DNA of 64,000 nucleotides from Halosimplex salinum. GTDB lineage: Archaea; Halobacteriota; Halobacteria; Halobacteriales; Haloarculaceae. The DNA is taken from assembly GCF_003730195.1 (NCBI RefSeq), contig NZ_QWGG01000001.1, forward strand, positions 186,001 to 250,000, given 5' to 3'. The notes under the pieces are model-generated. The model had not been told where the DNA came from. It searched no databases and saw only the letters and a list, made by a program, of their open reading frames with translations. Positions 27,604-36,678 of the stretch are shown in pieces (the stretch's first letter is position 1; every line of letters starts with the position of its first letter). Position numbers and translations under genes: made by a program.

Positions 27604-29136
27604 TCAGCCGAAGAGGACCGACGCGGCGTCGAAGGCGCTCGGCGAGAGGAGGCCGAACGCGGGCAGCAGCGCGAACGTCACGAACGCCGCGATGACGACG
27701 GCGGCGTACAGCGAACTCGGGTACGAGTCCACCTCGAGGTCGGCGCTGGGGTCCTCGATCCACATCGCCTTGACGACCCTGCTGTAGTAGAACAGCGAGA
27801 GGGCGCTGTTGACGATGAGCGCCGCGCCGAGCAGCCACGACCCGGCCTGGGCCGTCGCCGCCAGCAGGTAGAGCTTCGAGATGAACCCGCCGCCGATGGG
27901 CAGGCCGGCCAGACTGAACAGGAAGACGGTCATCGCGGCGCAGGCCAGCGGCGCCTGCGTCGAGAGGCCGTTGAAGTCCTGGAAGGTGCGGCCGATGCCC
28001 CAGTGCTCGGTGAGCGCGATGAACAGGAACGCGCCGGTGTTCATGAACCCGTAGACGAGCAGGTGCATCATGCTCGCGCCGAGGACGAAGCCCTGGTCGG
28101 GGGCGTTCAGCGCCGCCAGCCCGATGAGGGCGTAGCCGGCGTGGCCCACCGACGAGTAGGCGAGCATCCGCTTGACCTTCTCCTGGGTCGCGGCCGCGAA
28201 GTTGCCGACCGTCATCGTGACGACCGCCAGCACCGTCACGGCGGTGACCCAGTCGACCATCGGGTCGCCGCCCGCGAGGCCGCCGACCTCGGGGAAGGCC
28301 GTCAGGAACACGCGGAAGGCGACGACGAACCCGGCGGCCTTCGAGGCCGACGAGAGGAACGCCGAGACGGGCGCGGGCGCGCCCTCGTATGCCTCGGGCG
28401 CCCAGAAGTGGAACGGGACGCTCGCCGTCTTGAACGCGAACCCGAGCAGGACCATGATGATCCCGACGCCGAGGATGCCGACCGGGACGGACGACCCGCC
28501 GGCCAGCGCATCGGCCACCGCGTTCAGCTGGAGGCTCCCGCTCGCGGCGTAGACGAGGCTGATCCCGTAGACCAGCACGGACGAGGACAGCGCGCCGACG
28601 AGGAGGTACTTCAGCCCGCCCTCGACGCTGCCGCGGTTCTTCTTCAGGAACGCGACCAGCGCGTAGGAGGGCAGACTGGAGAGTTCGAGGCTGACGAAGA
28701 TCGTCGCGAGGCTGTTGGCTGATGCCATCAGCGACATGCCCGTCGCCGCCATGATGACCAGCCCGTAGTACTCCGCCTGGTACTCCTGCCCCTCGAGGTA
28801 GTCGTAGCTCGCCAGCGTGACGAGCGCCGTCACGCTGCCGACGATGACCACGAAGAACAGGCTCATCCCGTCGACGACCAGCTGGCCGTTGAACAGGTCG
28901 ACCGCGCCCGTGCCCCGCGGTTGCCCGACGCCGAGCACGAGGAAGTAGCCGGCGACGAGGAACGCGCCGAGCGCGCCGAGCGTCGACAGCCCGGCCAGCA
29001 CGGTGTTGGAACTCGTGCCCGGTCGAGGCTCGATGCTGTCGACGATGAACAGCAGCATCGCCGTCACGCCGAGTATCAGCGACGGCACCAGCGCGACCCA
29101 GTCGGCCACCTGGAAGCCGGCGATGTCGACTACCAT
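27604..29136 (-). CDS. nuoN: NADH dehydrogenase-like complex, proton-pumping subunit N
   Basis: Antiporter-like membrane subunit of the complex I-type respiratory enzyme. 510 aa, about 14 membrane helices. Key helix-5 Glu in IFVSLELSSLPSYALVAFLKK; discontinuous-helix and Lys region near MLAYSSVGHAGYALIGLAALNAP. Last of the six-gene block nuoJ1-J2-K-L-M-N; the start overlaps the nuoM stop by seven bases. In haloarchaea the complex lacks NuoEFG, so the electron donor is not NADH in the bacterial way. Confidence 0.93.
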   Translation of the reverse strand: MVVDIAGFQVADWVALVPSLILGVTAMLLFIVDSIEPRPGTSSNTVLAGLSTLGALGAFLVAGYFLVLGVGQPRGTGAVDLFNGQLVVDGMSLFFVVIVGSVTALVTLASYDYLEGQEYQAEYYGLVIMAATGMSLMASANSLATIFVSLELSSLPSYALVAFLKKNRGSVEGGLKYLLVGALSSSVLVYGISLVYAASGSLQLNAVADALAGGSSVPVGILGVGIIMVLLGFAFKTASVPFHFWAPEAYEGAPAPVSAFLSSASKAAGFVVAFRVFLTAFPEVGGLAGGDPMVDWVTAVTVLAVVTMTVGNFAAATQEKVKRMLAYSSVGHAGYALIGLAALNAPDQGFVLGASMMHLLVYGFMNTGAFLFIALTEHWGIGRTFQDFNGLSTQAPLACAAMTVFLFSLAGLPIGGGFISKLYLLAATAQAGSWLLGAALIVNSALSLFYYSRVVKAMWIEDPSADLEVDSYPSSLYAAVVIAAFVTFALLPAFGLLSPSAFDAASVLFG

Positions 29137-30689
29137 AGCGCGACACCTCCCTGAAGCGCAGTGTCGAGAAGTGGGTTAACAGCGTCCTGAATCATCTGGT
29201 ACACCAGTCCCGGGCGCACGCCGAGCACGATGACCAGCGCCAGGAGCACCACCAGCGGCGCCACGTCGTGGACGGGTGCGCGCGACACGTCGTAGTCGGT
29301 CGCGAGGCTGTACTCGCCGAACAGCGTCCGCTGCATCGCCCAGAGCAGGTAGCCCGCGACGATGACGATACCGAACATCGCGACGCCGGTCACCAGCGGC
29401 GCGGCCGGGATGACCGACGACGCGAACGCGCCCTGGAAGATGAGGTACTCGGCGGCGAAGCCGGCCATGAACGGCAGGCCCATGTAGCCGAACGCGGCGG
29501 CGACGAAGATGCCGACCGCCCAGGGCATCCGGTCCGCGATTCCGGAGATGTCGCCGACCATCCGGGTGTGGGTCTCGTTGTAGATGACGCCGACCGTCAT
29601 GAACATCAGCCCCGAGATGAGGCCGTGGGAGATCATCTGGAAGGTCGCGCCGCCGAAGCCGTGGGGCGTGAACGCGACCAGTCCGACGATGACGTAGCCC
29701 ATCGACGAGATGGAGGAGTAGGCGACGATGCGTTTCAGATCCTGCTGAGCCAGCGCGAGCATCGCGCCGTAGATGATGCTCAGGACGCCGAAGGCGACGA
29801 TGATCGCCGCGTTGGCCTCGGCGACCTCTCGGAGCATCGTGAAGTTGAACCGCAGCAGGGCGTAGGTCCCCATCTTCAGGAGGACGCCCGCCAGCATGAC
29901 CGACACCGGCGTGGGCGCCTCGACGTGTGCGTCCGGCAGCCACGTGTGGACGGGGAAGACGGGCACCTTCACCGCGAACCCGGCGAACATGAGCGTGAAC
30001 GCGATCAGCGACAGGTTCGCGGGCTGGATGCCGGCGACCGCCGAGAGGTTCCCACCCGCCCGGAGCGCCTGGGCGATCTCGGGCATGTCGAACGTCGAGA
30101 TGGAGTCGCCGAGCCCGAAGACGAGCGCCATGAAGCCCACGAACATGATCAGCGTCGCCACGTTCGTGTAGACGAAGAACTTGATGGCGGCGTACTTCCG
30201 GCGGGGGCCGCCCCAGACGCCGATGAGGAAGTACATCGGGATGAGCACGGCCTCCCAGAACACCAGCCACATGAAGAAGTCGAGCGCGGAGAACACGCCG
30301 ATCAGGCTGGCCTCCATCAGGAGCATCAGCCCGTAGAACTGGGACTGGCGCTCGTCGATGGGCGTCCAGGAACTCACCAGCGCGAGCGTCGTCAGCACGG
30401 TCGTCAGCAGGAGCAGCGGCATGCTGATCCCGTCGAGACCGACGTGGTAGGCGAGTTCGTACCGGCCGAGTTGGACCCAGCCGATCGTCGACTCGAAGGC
30501 CAGGTCGCCGCCCAGCAGGGCGTTTCCGGCGCCGTCGAACGCCGTGTACATCCACGCACTCACCGCGACGGGGACCAGACTGATCGCCGTCGCGAGTTTG
30601 CCCGCCCACTCGTCGGGGGCGAGGAAGACCGCCAGCGCGCCGACGAGCGTCACTGCCAGCAGCGCTTCGATGGGACCTGCGACGGGCAT
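29130..30689 (-). CDS. nuoM: NADH dehydrogenase-like complex, proton-pumping subunit M
   Basis: 519 aa antiporter-like subunit. Helix-5 Glu in FMWLVFWEAVLIPMYFLIGVWGG, a conserved HTWLPDAHVEAPTPVSVMLAGVLLKMG loop (cut here to its ends: HTWLPDAHVEAPT and SVMLAGVLLKMG) and IVAYSSISSMGYVIVGLVAF. Its ATG shares one base with the nuoL stop (TGATG). All charged residues expected in the pump half-channels appear present. Same operon as nuoJKLN. Confidence 0.94.
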   Translation of the reverse strand: MPVAGPIEALLAVTLVGALAVFLAPDEWAGKLATAISLVPVAVSAWMYTAFDGAGNALLGGDLAFESTIGWVQLGRYELAYHVGLDGISMPLLLLTTVLTTLALVSSWTPIDERQSQFYGLMLLMEASLIGVFSALDFFMWLVFWEAVLIPMYFLIGVWGGPRRKYAAIKFFVYTNVATLIMFVGFMALVFGLGDSISTFDMPEIAQALRAGGNLSAVAGIQPANLSLIAFTLMFAGFAVKVPVFPVHTWLPDAHVEAPTPVSVMLAGVLLKMGTYALLRFNFTMLREVAEANAAIIVAFGVLSIIYGAMLALAQQDLKRIVAYSSISSMGYVIVGLVAFTPHGFGGATFQMISHGLISGLMFMTVGVIYNETHTRMVGDISGIADRMPWAVGIFVAAAFGYMGLPFMAGFAAEYLIFQGAFASSVIPAAPLVTGVAMFGIVIVAGYLLWAMQRTLFGEYSLATDYDVSRAPVHDVAPLVVLLALVIVLGVRPGLVYQMIQDAVNPLLDTALQGGVALW

Positions 30690-32782
30690 CAGACACCACC
30701 TCCGAGGACGACGAAGACGACAAGCAGGAGCACGAGCGAGAGCGTCATCAGCGCCGCGTAGTTCGTGACGACGCCCGACTGGATGCGTCGGAAGCGCGAG
30801 CCGGTGAAGAGGCTCACGCTACTGATCCCGTTGACCACGCCGTCGACGACGCCCTGGTCGAACTTGTCCGCCGCTCGCGCGAGCGGCACCGTCACGCCCT
30901 GTGCCAGCCACACCTGATACTCGTCCTGATAGTAGTTGTGCATGAGCAGCGTCTTCGCACCTCCCAGCTTGTCCGTGTGCTCGACGGGTTCGGGCTCGTT
31001 GTACAGGCTCCGCGCGACGAGCACGCCGGCGAGCGCGAGACTCAGCGAGACGAGCGCCGAGACGAGCAGCGTCGTCGTCTCGCCGAGCGGATACGCCGGG
31101 TCGATCCCGGCGACGTTGTGCATCAGCTCTTCGTAGTGGTGCAGCCCCGTCGAGGTGAGGGCCGGCCAGCCGCCCTCCTCCGGGCCCAGCAGCCACTTGT
31201 GCAGGAAGTCGATGTGGAGCCCCGTCAGGTCGGCGATGGGCTTCATGTTGATGAGGCCCACCGTCGCGGCGCCGATACCGAGCACGGACAGCGGCCCCTT
31301 CACGTTCCAGCCGACCGGCTCGGGGTCACGCGCGACGTCGGTGCGAGCGTCACCGTGGAAGGTGAGGTACACCATCCGGAAGGTGTAGAAGCCGGTGAAG
31401 AAGACGGCCAGGAGCCCCATCGCGTACGCGACGAGGAACATGGTCCCGAGCGTCCCCGTGCTCCCGAACCCGTGGATGAGCGCCTCGAACAGCACCTCGT
31501 CCTTGGACCAGAAGCCCGCGAACGGGACGATGCCCGCGAGCGCGAGCGACCCGGAGAGGAACGTCCAGTAGGTGACGGGCATCCGATCCTTGAGTCCGCC
31601 CATGTCCCACATGTTCTCGTTGTGGTGCATTGCGATGATGACCGACCCGGCGCCCAAGAACAGGAGCGCCTTGAAGATCGCGTGGGTGGTCAGGTGAAAG
31701 ACGGCGGCGACGTAGCCCCCGCTCCCCAGTGCGAGCATCATGTATCCGTACTGCGAGATGGTGGAGTACGCGAGCACCTGCTTGAGTTCCTGCTTGACGA
31801 CGCCCATCGTCGCCGCGAACAGGGCGGTGAACCCACCGATCAGCGCGATGACCGCGAGCGCCGTCGGCGAGAGCAGGTAGAAGCCGTACATCCGGGCGAC
31901 CAGGTAGACCCCGGCCGCGACCATCGTCGCCGCGTGGATGAGCGCAGAGACCGGCGTCGGACCCTCCATCGCGTCGGGCAGCCACGTGTGCAGCGGGAAC
32001 TGCGCCGACTTGCCGACGACGCCGCCCAGCACGAGCATCCCGAGGATCGTGATCCACGTCTGTGCGCTGTAGCCGAAGAAGCTCTCGCCGTCTTCGAGCG
32101 CGTGTTCGGCCATCTGCGGGAAGCTCTCGGCGACTACCGTGCCGCCCTCGGTGATGGGGGCGAACAGGCCGGTGCCGAAGGTGGCGAAGACGCCGACCAC
32201 GCCGATGAGGAAGAAGTAGTCACCGAAGCGGGTGACGAGGAACGCCTTCTTCGCGGCCGACGGCGGGCCGTCCTCGCGGAACCAGAAGCCGATCAGGAGA
32301 TACGAGCAGAGCCCGACCAGCTCGAAGAACATGAACGCCATCAGGAGGTTGTTCGAGAAGACGAACGCGAGCATGCTCGCGGTGAACAGCCCGAGTCCGG
32401 CGTAGTAGCGCGGCAGGCCCGTCTCGCCCTCGTCGTTCATGTAGCCCAGCGAGAAGACGTGGACGAGCAGGGCGATGAGCGACACGATGACGAGCATGAG
32501 CGCCGTCAGCGGGTCGACGAGCACGCCGAGTCGGAGCGTCACCGCGCCGTCGGCGACGCCGGCGACCCACGTGTACAGGTTCTCGTTGTACGACGTGGCC
32601 GAGCCGGTGATCCCGGCGACGGTCAGCGCGGTCCAGATCGACAGGACCAGCGAGCCGGCGGTCGCGAGGATGCCGGCCTCGGCGCCGCGTTTCGGCATGT
32701 ACTGCCCGGCGAACAGGGAGACGACGAACGCCAGGAGTGGAAGCGCCGCGATCGCGGGAACGAAGTCAAATGCACCTGCCAT
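30689..32782 (-). CDS. nuoL: NADH dehydrogenase-like complex, proton-pumping subunit L
   Basis: Most distal pump subunit, 697 aa with about 16 helices and the long C-terminal lateral helix region. Helix-5 Glu in MFFELVGLCSYLLIGFWF; KSAQFPLHTWLPDAMEGPTPVSALIHAATMV contains the Lys and His pump residues (KSAQFPLHTWLPDAMEG and SALIHAATMVAAG); MLALGSGGYVAAVFHLTTHAIFKALLFLGAG completes the channel. Starts one base after the nuoK region and is coupled to nuoM. Confidence 0.94.
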   Translation of the reverse strand: MAGAFDFVPAIAALPLLAFVVSLFAGQYMPKRGAEAGILATAGSLVLSIWTALTVAGITGSATSYNENLYTWVAGVADGAVTLRLGVLVDPLTALMLVIVSLIALLVHVFSLGYMNDEGETGLPRYYAGLGLFTASMLAFVFSNNLLMAFMFFELVGLCSYLLIGFWFREDGPPSAAKKAFLVTRFGDYFFLIGVVGVFATFGTGLFAPITEGGTVVAESFPQMAEHALEDGESFFGYSAQTWITILGMLVLGGVVGKSAQFPLHTWLPDAMEGPTPVSALIHAATMVAAGVYLVARMYGFYLLSPTALAVIALIGGFTALFAATMGVVKQELKQVLAYSTISQYGYMMLALGSGGYVAAVFHLTTHAIFKALLFLGAGSVIIAMHHNENMWDMGGLKDRMPVTYWTFLSGSLALAGIVPFAGFWSKDEVLFEALIHGFGSTGTLGTMFLVAYAMGLLAVFFTGFYTFRMVYLTFHGDARTDVARDPEPVGWNVKGPLSVLGIGAATVGLINMKPIADLTGLHIDFLHKWLLGPEEGGWPALTSTGLHHYEELMHNVAGIDPAYPLGETTTLLVSALVSLSLALAGVLVARSLYNEPEPVEHTDKLGGAKTLLMHNYYQDEYQVWLAQGVTVPLARAADKFDQGVVDGVVNGISSVSLFTGSRFRRIQSGVVTNYAALMTLSLVLLLVVFVVLGGGV

Positions 32783-32783
32783 C

Positions 32784-33089
32784 TTACCACCTCATCGTAG
32801 CTGCTTTGGTCACGTCGATGTCCTCGAAGTTGCGATACAGCACCAGGACGATACCGATGCCGATAGCGACCTCCGCGGCGGCGAGCGCCATCGTGAACAG
32901 CGAGAAGACCTGTCCCGTGAGGTTCCCGTGGTGGAAGGAGAAGGCCACGAGGTTGATGTTCGCCGCGTTGAGCATCAACTCCACGGACATCAGGAACACC
33001 AGCGCGTTCCGCCGCGTGAGGATGCCGTAGACGCCGATGCAGAACACCGCCGCCGACAGCAGGAGGAAGTACTGGGTCTGGATAGCCAT
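32784..33089 (-). CDS. nuoK: NADH dehydrogenase-like complex, subunit K
   Basis: 101 aa, three membrane helices. The two E. coli-type buried Glu residues are present: MSVELMLNAANI (helix 2) and AAAEVAIGIGIVLVLYR (helix 3). Conserved NAANINLVAFS also visible. The ATG at 33089 overlaps the nuoJ2 stop by one base. Full length for the family. Confidence 0.92.
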   Translation of the reverse strand: MAIQTQYFLLLSAAVFCIGVYGILTRRNALVFLMSVELMLNAANINLVAFSFHHGNLTGQVFSLFTMALAAAEVAIGIGIVLVLYRNFEDIDVTKAATMRW

Positions 33090-33484
33090 CAGTCGTCCCC
33101 TCCAGTGACGTCGTCGGTCGCGGTCTCGGCGTCGGCCCCGTCGGACTCCCGCCCGGACAGCGGGCGGCCGCCGTCGGTGATCGCCGCGACGACGCTCTCG
33201 TCGTCCTCGCGGCGGGCGAGCATGACCGCGCCGTCGAGCGCCGCGTCGAGGACGAGCGCGATGACGATGAACGCGACCAGGAACCCTTCGGCCTCGATCG
33301 CGGCCTGGTCGAGCATGTCGAACATCGCGTAGCCGATGCTGGCCGTGATAGAGCCGTCGGCGAAGCCGGCCGGCATGCCGAGTTCGCTCGTCATGAACAC
33401 GTAGCCCATGACGGCGAACAGTGCCAGCGCGGCCAGCCCGTTGACGTAGTTGACGTCGGTCGCCAGTCGCGGGCGGGTGGTCAT
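33089..33484 (-). CDS. nuoJ2: NADH dehydrogenase-like complex, subunit J, C-terminal half
   Basis: 131 aa. Two to three membrane helices (NGLAALALFAVMGYVFMTS, GFLVAFIVIALVLDAALDGAVMLA) corresponding to the C-terminal part of bacterial NuoJ; acidic C-terminal tail of about 40 residues. It overlaps nuoJ1 by ATGA. Splitting of nuoJ into two genes is a known haloarchaeal feature and is not a frameshift: both halves have clean starts and stops. Confidence 0.85.
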   Translation of the reverse strand: MTTRPRLATDVNYVNGLAALALFAVMGYVFMTSELGMPAGFADGSITASIGYAMFDMLDQAAIEAEGFLVAFIVIALVLDAALDGAVMLARREDDESVVAAITDGGRPLSGRESDGADAETATDDVTGGDD

Positions 33485-33750
33485 GTCGCCACCTCGTCGG
33501 ACTGGGATTCGTTCTCCGTGAGCATGATGGCGAACGTGATGAGGATGAGGACCCCACCGACGTACACCAGTACTTGCATCGCGGCGATGAACTCGGCGCG
33601 CAGCATGACGTAGTACACTGCGACTGACAGCAACGCGACGCCCAGCATCAGTGCCGAATGCCAGACGTCGCGCACCATCACGACGCCGAGGCTGCTCCCC
33701 AGTGTGACTATGGCGAACAGCGCAAACGCGATTGACTCGAGCAATGCCAT
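33481..33750 (-). CDS. nuoJ1: NADH dehydrogenase-like complex, subunit J, N-terminal half
   Basis: 89 aa, three membrane helices. The conserved NuoJ stretch AALLSVAVYYVMLRAEFIAAMQVLVYVGGVLILITFAIML (parts: YYVMLRAEFIAAMQVLVYVG) is easily seen. First gene of the local nuo block. In most haloarchaea nuoI lies directly upstream, but here the next 265 bp hold no gene and the next gene (34016-34300) is unrelated. Confidence 0.88.
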   Translation of the reverse strand: MALLESIAFALFAIVTLGSSLGVVMVRDVWHSALMLGVALLSVAVYYVMLRAEFIAAMQVLVYVGGVLILITFAIMLTENESQSDEVAT

Positions 33751-34015
33751 CGTTGTCTGGAACCTCCTACCGGACGCCCTTTGAAGATTTCTGTATCGTC
33801 CCGCGCGTGGCCGCTCACACGGCCAAAACCGTTAGAGATTCGAAGCGTCCCCCCCGTCCGGGGCCCCTCGCCCCCCTGAGAGACACCTGACGTGTTCGGT
33901 TCGGCCCCCTCGCGGCGCCCGAACGACGGTTCGACGCCTCCACGCGCGTCTCGCGCGCGGTGGCCGCCCTATCCGTCTGCGACCTGCCGACCCTGCCAGT
34001 CTAACCCTGTCGCCG

Positions 34016-34300
34016 CTACTCGATCCGGTCTTCGTCGAACCGCGAGACGTACCGGACGGCGAGCAGGAGCACCCCGAGCCCGACGCCGACGGTCACGACG
34101 CCGAACGTCGCCATCCCGAGCGGCGTGGCCGGGAGGTCGATCAGGAAGAACAGTTCGGGGTCCATCCCCTCCGGGTTGACGTACCCGAGCAACGCGCCCA
34201 TCGTCCCGGCGACACCGAGCACCGCCAGGTACACTGCGACCACTACGCGCGGTCCCGAGACGCGCTCGGTCAGCGGCGCCCGGTTCGTGTTCTCTGTCAC
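34016..34300 (-). CDS. Small two-span membrane protein next to the oxidase genes
   Basis: 94 aa. Two hydrophobic spans (VVVAVYLAVLGVAGTMGALLGYV and LGMATFGVVTVGVGLGVLLLAVRYV) joined by a loop NPEGMDPELFFLIDL, with a short acidic C-terminus. Proteins of this shape are found in haloarchaeal cox neighbourhoods (DUF7520-like); an assembly or accessory role is an inference. Divergent from the 38-aa protein at 34360. Confidence 0.6.
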   Translation of the reverse strand: MTENTNRAPLTERVSGPRVVVAVYLAVLGVAGTMGALLGYVNPEGMDPELFFLIDLPATPLGMATFGVVTVGVGLGVLLLAVRYVSRFDEDRIE

Positions 34301-34359
34301 GTCGGAGAGTTCGGCTCGCAGGTGGTTAGCCTTTTCACATTCCGCCCGTAACCCCCGGT

Positions 34360-34476
34360 ATGAGCGACTTCGAAGACGACTCCGGCTTCTCCGAGAAAGA
34401 ACTCCTCCTGTTCGTCCTCACCGCGATCGCGGTGCTCATGGCCGTCTCCGCGTTCGTACTCGTCATCGGCTCCTGA
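34360..34476 (+). CDS. Very small single-span membrane protein (38 aa)
   Basis: ATG at 34360 gives MSDFEDDSGFSEKELLLF, an acidic cytoplasmic start, then one membrane helix of about 22 residues ending VIGS before TGA. Start is preceded by a purine-poor stretch and is probably leaderless or short-leadered (CTTTTCACA at 34331-34339 as weak TATA). Charge pattern and good haloarchaeal codon use support coding. Likely an accessory subunit near the terminal oxidase; not recognised further. Confidence 0.6.
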   Translation: MSDFEDDSGFSEKELLLFVLTAIAVLMAVSAFVLVIGS

Positions 34477-34611
34477 CGGAGGCCGTCGTACTCGTCGCCC
34501 GAACACTACTGTCCACAGCCGCGGCCGAACCGATCGAGTCGCGCACCGCTCCGCGGTGTCGGCGCGGTCGAGCGTGAAAGCGCGTCGGAAAACAGCTACG
34601 GCGTCGTCAGC

Positions 34612-34720
34612 CGTCGTTCGGGTCGTCGGCGTCGTCAGTCGTCGCTCGTGTCGTCAGCGTCGTCAGTCGTCGTTCGGGTCGTCGGCGTCGTCAGTCGTCG
34701 CTCGTGTCGTCAGCGTCGTC
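34612..34720. repeat. 28-bp tandem repeats at the 3' end of coxA
   Basis: About 3.9 copies: 34612-34639, 34640-34667, 34668-34695 and 34696-34720. Units alternate between two versions (CGTCGTTCGGG... and CGTCGCTCGTG...), so a 56-bp pair is duplicated. The coxA stop codon lies in the third unit (34691-34693); two more units continue past it. A unit length of 28 is not divisible by three. Confidence 0.85.
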
Positions 34721-36490
34721 GTCGACGACTTCGCCGCCGTCGGTCACGGCCTCTTCCTCTTCACCGCCGTCCGCGAGGGCGGTCGCGGTGCGGCGCTCGT
34801 GCCACTGGAACTCGCGGCCGTGCTGGTCGGTCTCCTTGAGGTCCCACGGGTCGGCGTCCTCGAGCTTCGGGGCTTCGAGCCAGGACTGGAGGATGTTCCA
34901 GACGAAGATGAGCTGGCCGATCAGCAGGAGGATCGCTCCCGCGGACGCCGCCTGGTGCATCAGCGTCACCATGTCCAGCGGCGCGATGGCCGAGTTGAAG
35001 TCGTAGGTGGCGTACCGGCGCGGCATGCCCAGGTAGCCCAGGAACAGCATGGCGAAGAACGTCACGTTGGTCCCGATCATCGAGAGCCAGAAGTGCCACT
35101 TGCCGAGCGTGCGCTGGTACATCCGGCCCGTGAAGATGGGGAACCAGAAGTAGACGCCGGCGAAGATGGCAAACCCGATGGCGCCCATCACGATGTAGTG
35201 GAAGTGCCCGACGACGTAGTAGGTGTCGTGGAGCACCTGGTCGACGGGGACGGACGCGAGGAACACGCCCGTCACCCCGCCGAGGATGAAGTTCGAGATG
35301 AAGCCGATACAGAACAGCATCGGCGTCGTCAGGCGCACCTTCCCGTTCCACATCGTCGTGATCCAGTTGAACGTCTTGACCGCGGACGGTATCGCGATCG
35401 CGAGCGAGACGGCCATGAACGAGGCGCGCAGGCGCGGGTCGATACCCGTCGTGAACATGTGGTGGGCCCAGACGCCGAAGCTCAGGACCCCGATGGCCAG
35501 CGTCGAATAGACGACGAACTTGAACCCGAACAGCTTCCGGCCGGAGAAGCGCGGCAGGATGTAGCTCACGAGCCCCATCGGCGGGAGCACGAGGATGTAC
35601 ACCTCGGGGTGGCCGAAGAACCAGAACAGATGCTGCCAGAGCATCGGTCCGCCACCTTCACCGACCGCGTAGAACGTCGTCGCGAGGTTGCGGTCGAGCA
35701 GGAGCATGACGATGGCGCTCCCCAGCAGCGGGAACGCGAAGAGGATGAGCGCCGACTGGGTGAGGATGGTCCACGAGAAGATGTCGAGGTTCGCCCAGGT
35801 CACGTCGTCGTCGCGCTCGGTGAAGATGGTCGCGATGAAGTTGATCGCACCCATCGTCGCCGAGACGCCGGTGAGGTGCAGGCCCAGCAGCATGAGGTCG
35901 ACGCCGACGTTGGTCTGCTCGACGGACAGCGGCGTGTACATCGTCCACGCCGTCTGGGCACCGCTCATCCCCGGCAGGAAGAAGCCCGCCCAGATGAGCA
36001 GCGCGCCCGGCGGCAGGAGCCAGAACGCGATGGCGTTGATCCGCGGGAACGCCATGTCGTCGGCGCCGATCAGCAGCGGGATGAAGTAGTTCGAGAACGC
36101 CGCGATGATCGGCGTCCCGAACAGGAACAGCATCGTGATGCCGTGACTCGTCAGGATGGCGTTGTAGAACTCGTTCCCGACGACCGCGCCCGTCGGGGCG
36201 ACGAGTTGCAGTCGGATGAGAAACGCCATGAGGCCGCCCACGGCGAACGCGATGACGCCGTACGTGCCGTAGAGGATCCCGATGTCCTTGTGGTCGACCG
36301 TCGTCAGCCAGCGCGTGATACCGGCCGGCTTCTCGCGGTGGACGTGGGCACCGGCTTCACCGTAGCCGCCGCCGCCACCGCTCGCCAGCGGAGTGTACGA
36401 ACGCCAGTCCTCGACTCGTGACAGGAAAGCGGCGACACCGACGAGGAAAACCCCCATCAGTACCGTCAGCACGAGCTGCCCTGATGCCAT
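34691..36490 (-). CDS. coxA: Cytochrome c oxidase subunit I (heme-copper oxidase, A1 type)
   Basis: Catalytic subunit of the aerobic terminal oxidase; reduces O2 and pumps protons. 599 aa, about 12 core helices after an N-terminal span. Motifs: SHGITMLFLFGTP (heme a His), FFGHPEVYILVLPPMG (CuB His crosslinked to Tyr, and the type A1 Glu position), WAHHMFTTG (CuB His pair) and YVVGHFHYIVMGAIG (heme a3 and heme a His). All ligands are intact. The last residues (DDDADDTSDD) are encoded in the tandem repeat. coxB and coxC are not adjacent here. Short membrane proteins flank it on both sides. Confidence 0.95.
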   Translation of the reverse strand: MASGQLVLTVLMGVFLVGVAAFLSRVEDWRSYTPLASGGGGGYGEAGAHVHREKPAGITRWLTTVDHKDIGILYGTYGVIAFAVGGLMAFLIRLQLVAPTGAVVGNEFYNAILTSHGITMLFLFGTPIIAAFSNYFIPLLIGADDMAFPRINAIAFWLLPPGALLIWAGFFLPGMSGAQTAWTMYTPLSVEQTNVGVDLMLLGLHLTGVSATMGAINFIATIFTERDDDVTWANLDIFSWTILTQSALILFAFPLLGSAIVMLLLDRNLATTFYAVGEGGGPMLWQHLFWFFGHPEVYILVLPPMGLVSYILPRFSGRKLFGFKFVVYSTLAIGVLSFGVWAHHMFTTGIDPRLRASFMAVSLAIAIPSAVKTFNWITTMWNGKVRLTTPMLFCIGFISNFILGGVTGVFLASVPVDQVLHDTYYVVGHFHYIVMGAIGFAIFAGVYFWFPIFTGRMYQRTLGKWHFWLSMIGTNVTFFAMLFLGYLGMPRRYATYDFNSAIAPLDMVTLMHQAASAGAILLLIGQLIFVWNILQSWLEAPKLEDADPWDLKETDQHGREFQWHERRTATALADGGEEEEAVTDGGEVVDDDADDTSDD

Positions 36491-36678
36491 GCTCGCACCT
36501 CGGGACTGGTACCATATGAATGGTTAGGAATCTCTTCTGCCGAATACGTTCGCCCTGTAGCGTCTCGGATGGAAAATAGTGAGAGACAGCGCTCTCCGCT
36601 GGCGGGCGCTCTCGGCGTGAGACGGCCGTTCAGAACGAGCAGTGGCGTCGCGGGCGCTCCGACGGTCGCGCGTGACCT

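Noticed and set aside
33089-33750. Frameshift in nuoJ
   Set aside because: The two halves overlap by ATGA with clean starts, and a split nuoJ is the normal haloarchaeal form.
34556-36421. Long frame antisense to coxA
   Set aside because: Product is Arg/Glu/His-rich without domains, whereas the minus strand has all heme-copper oxidase ligands.
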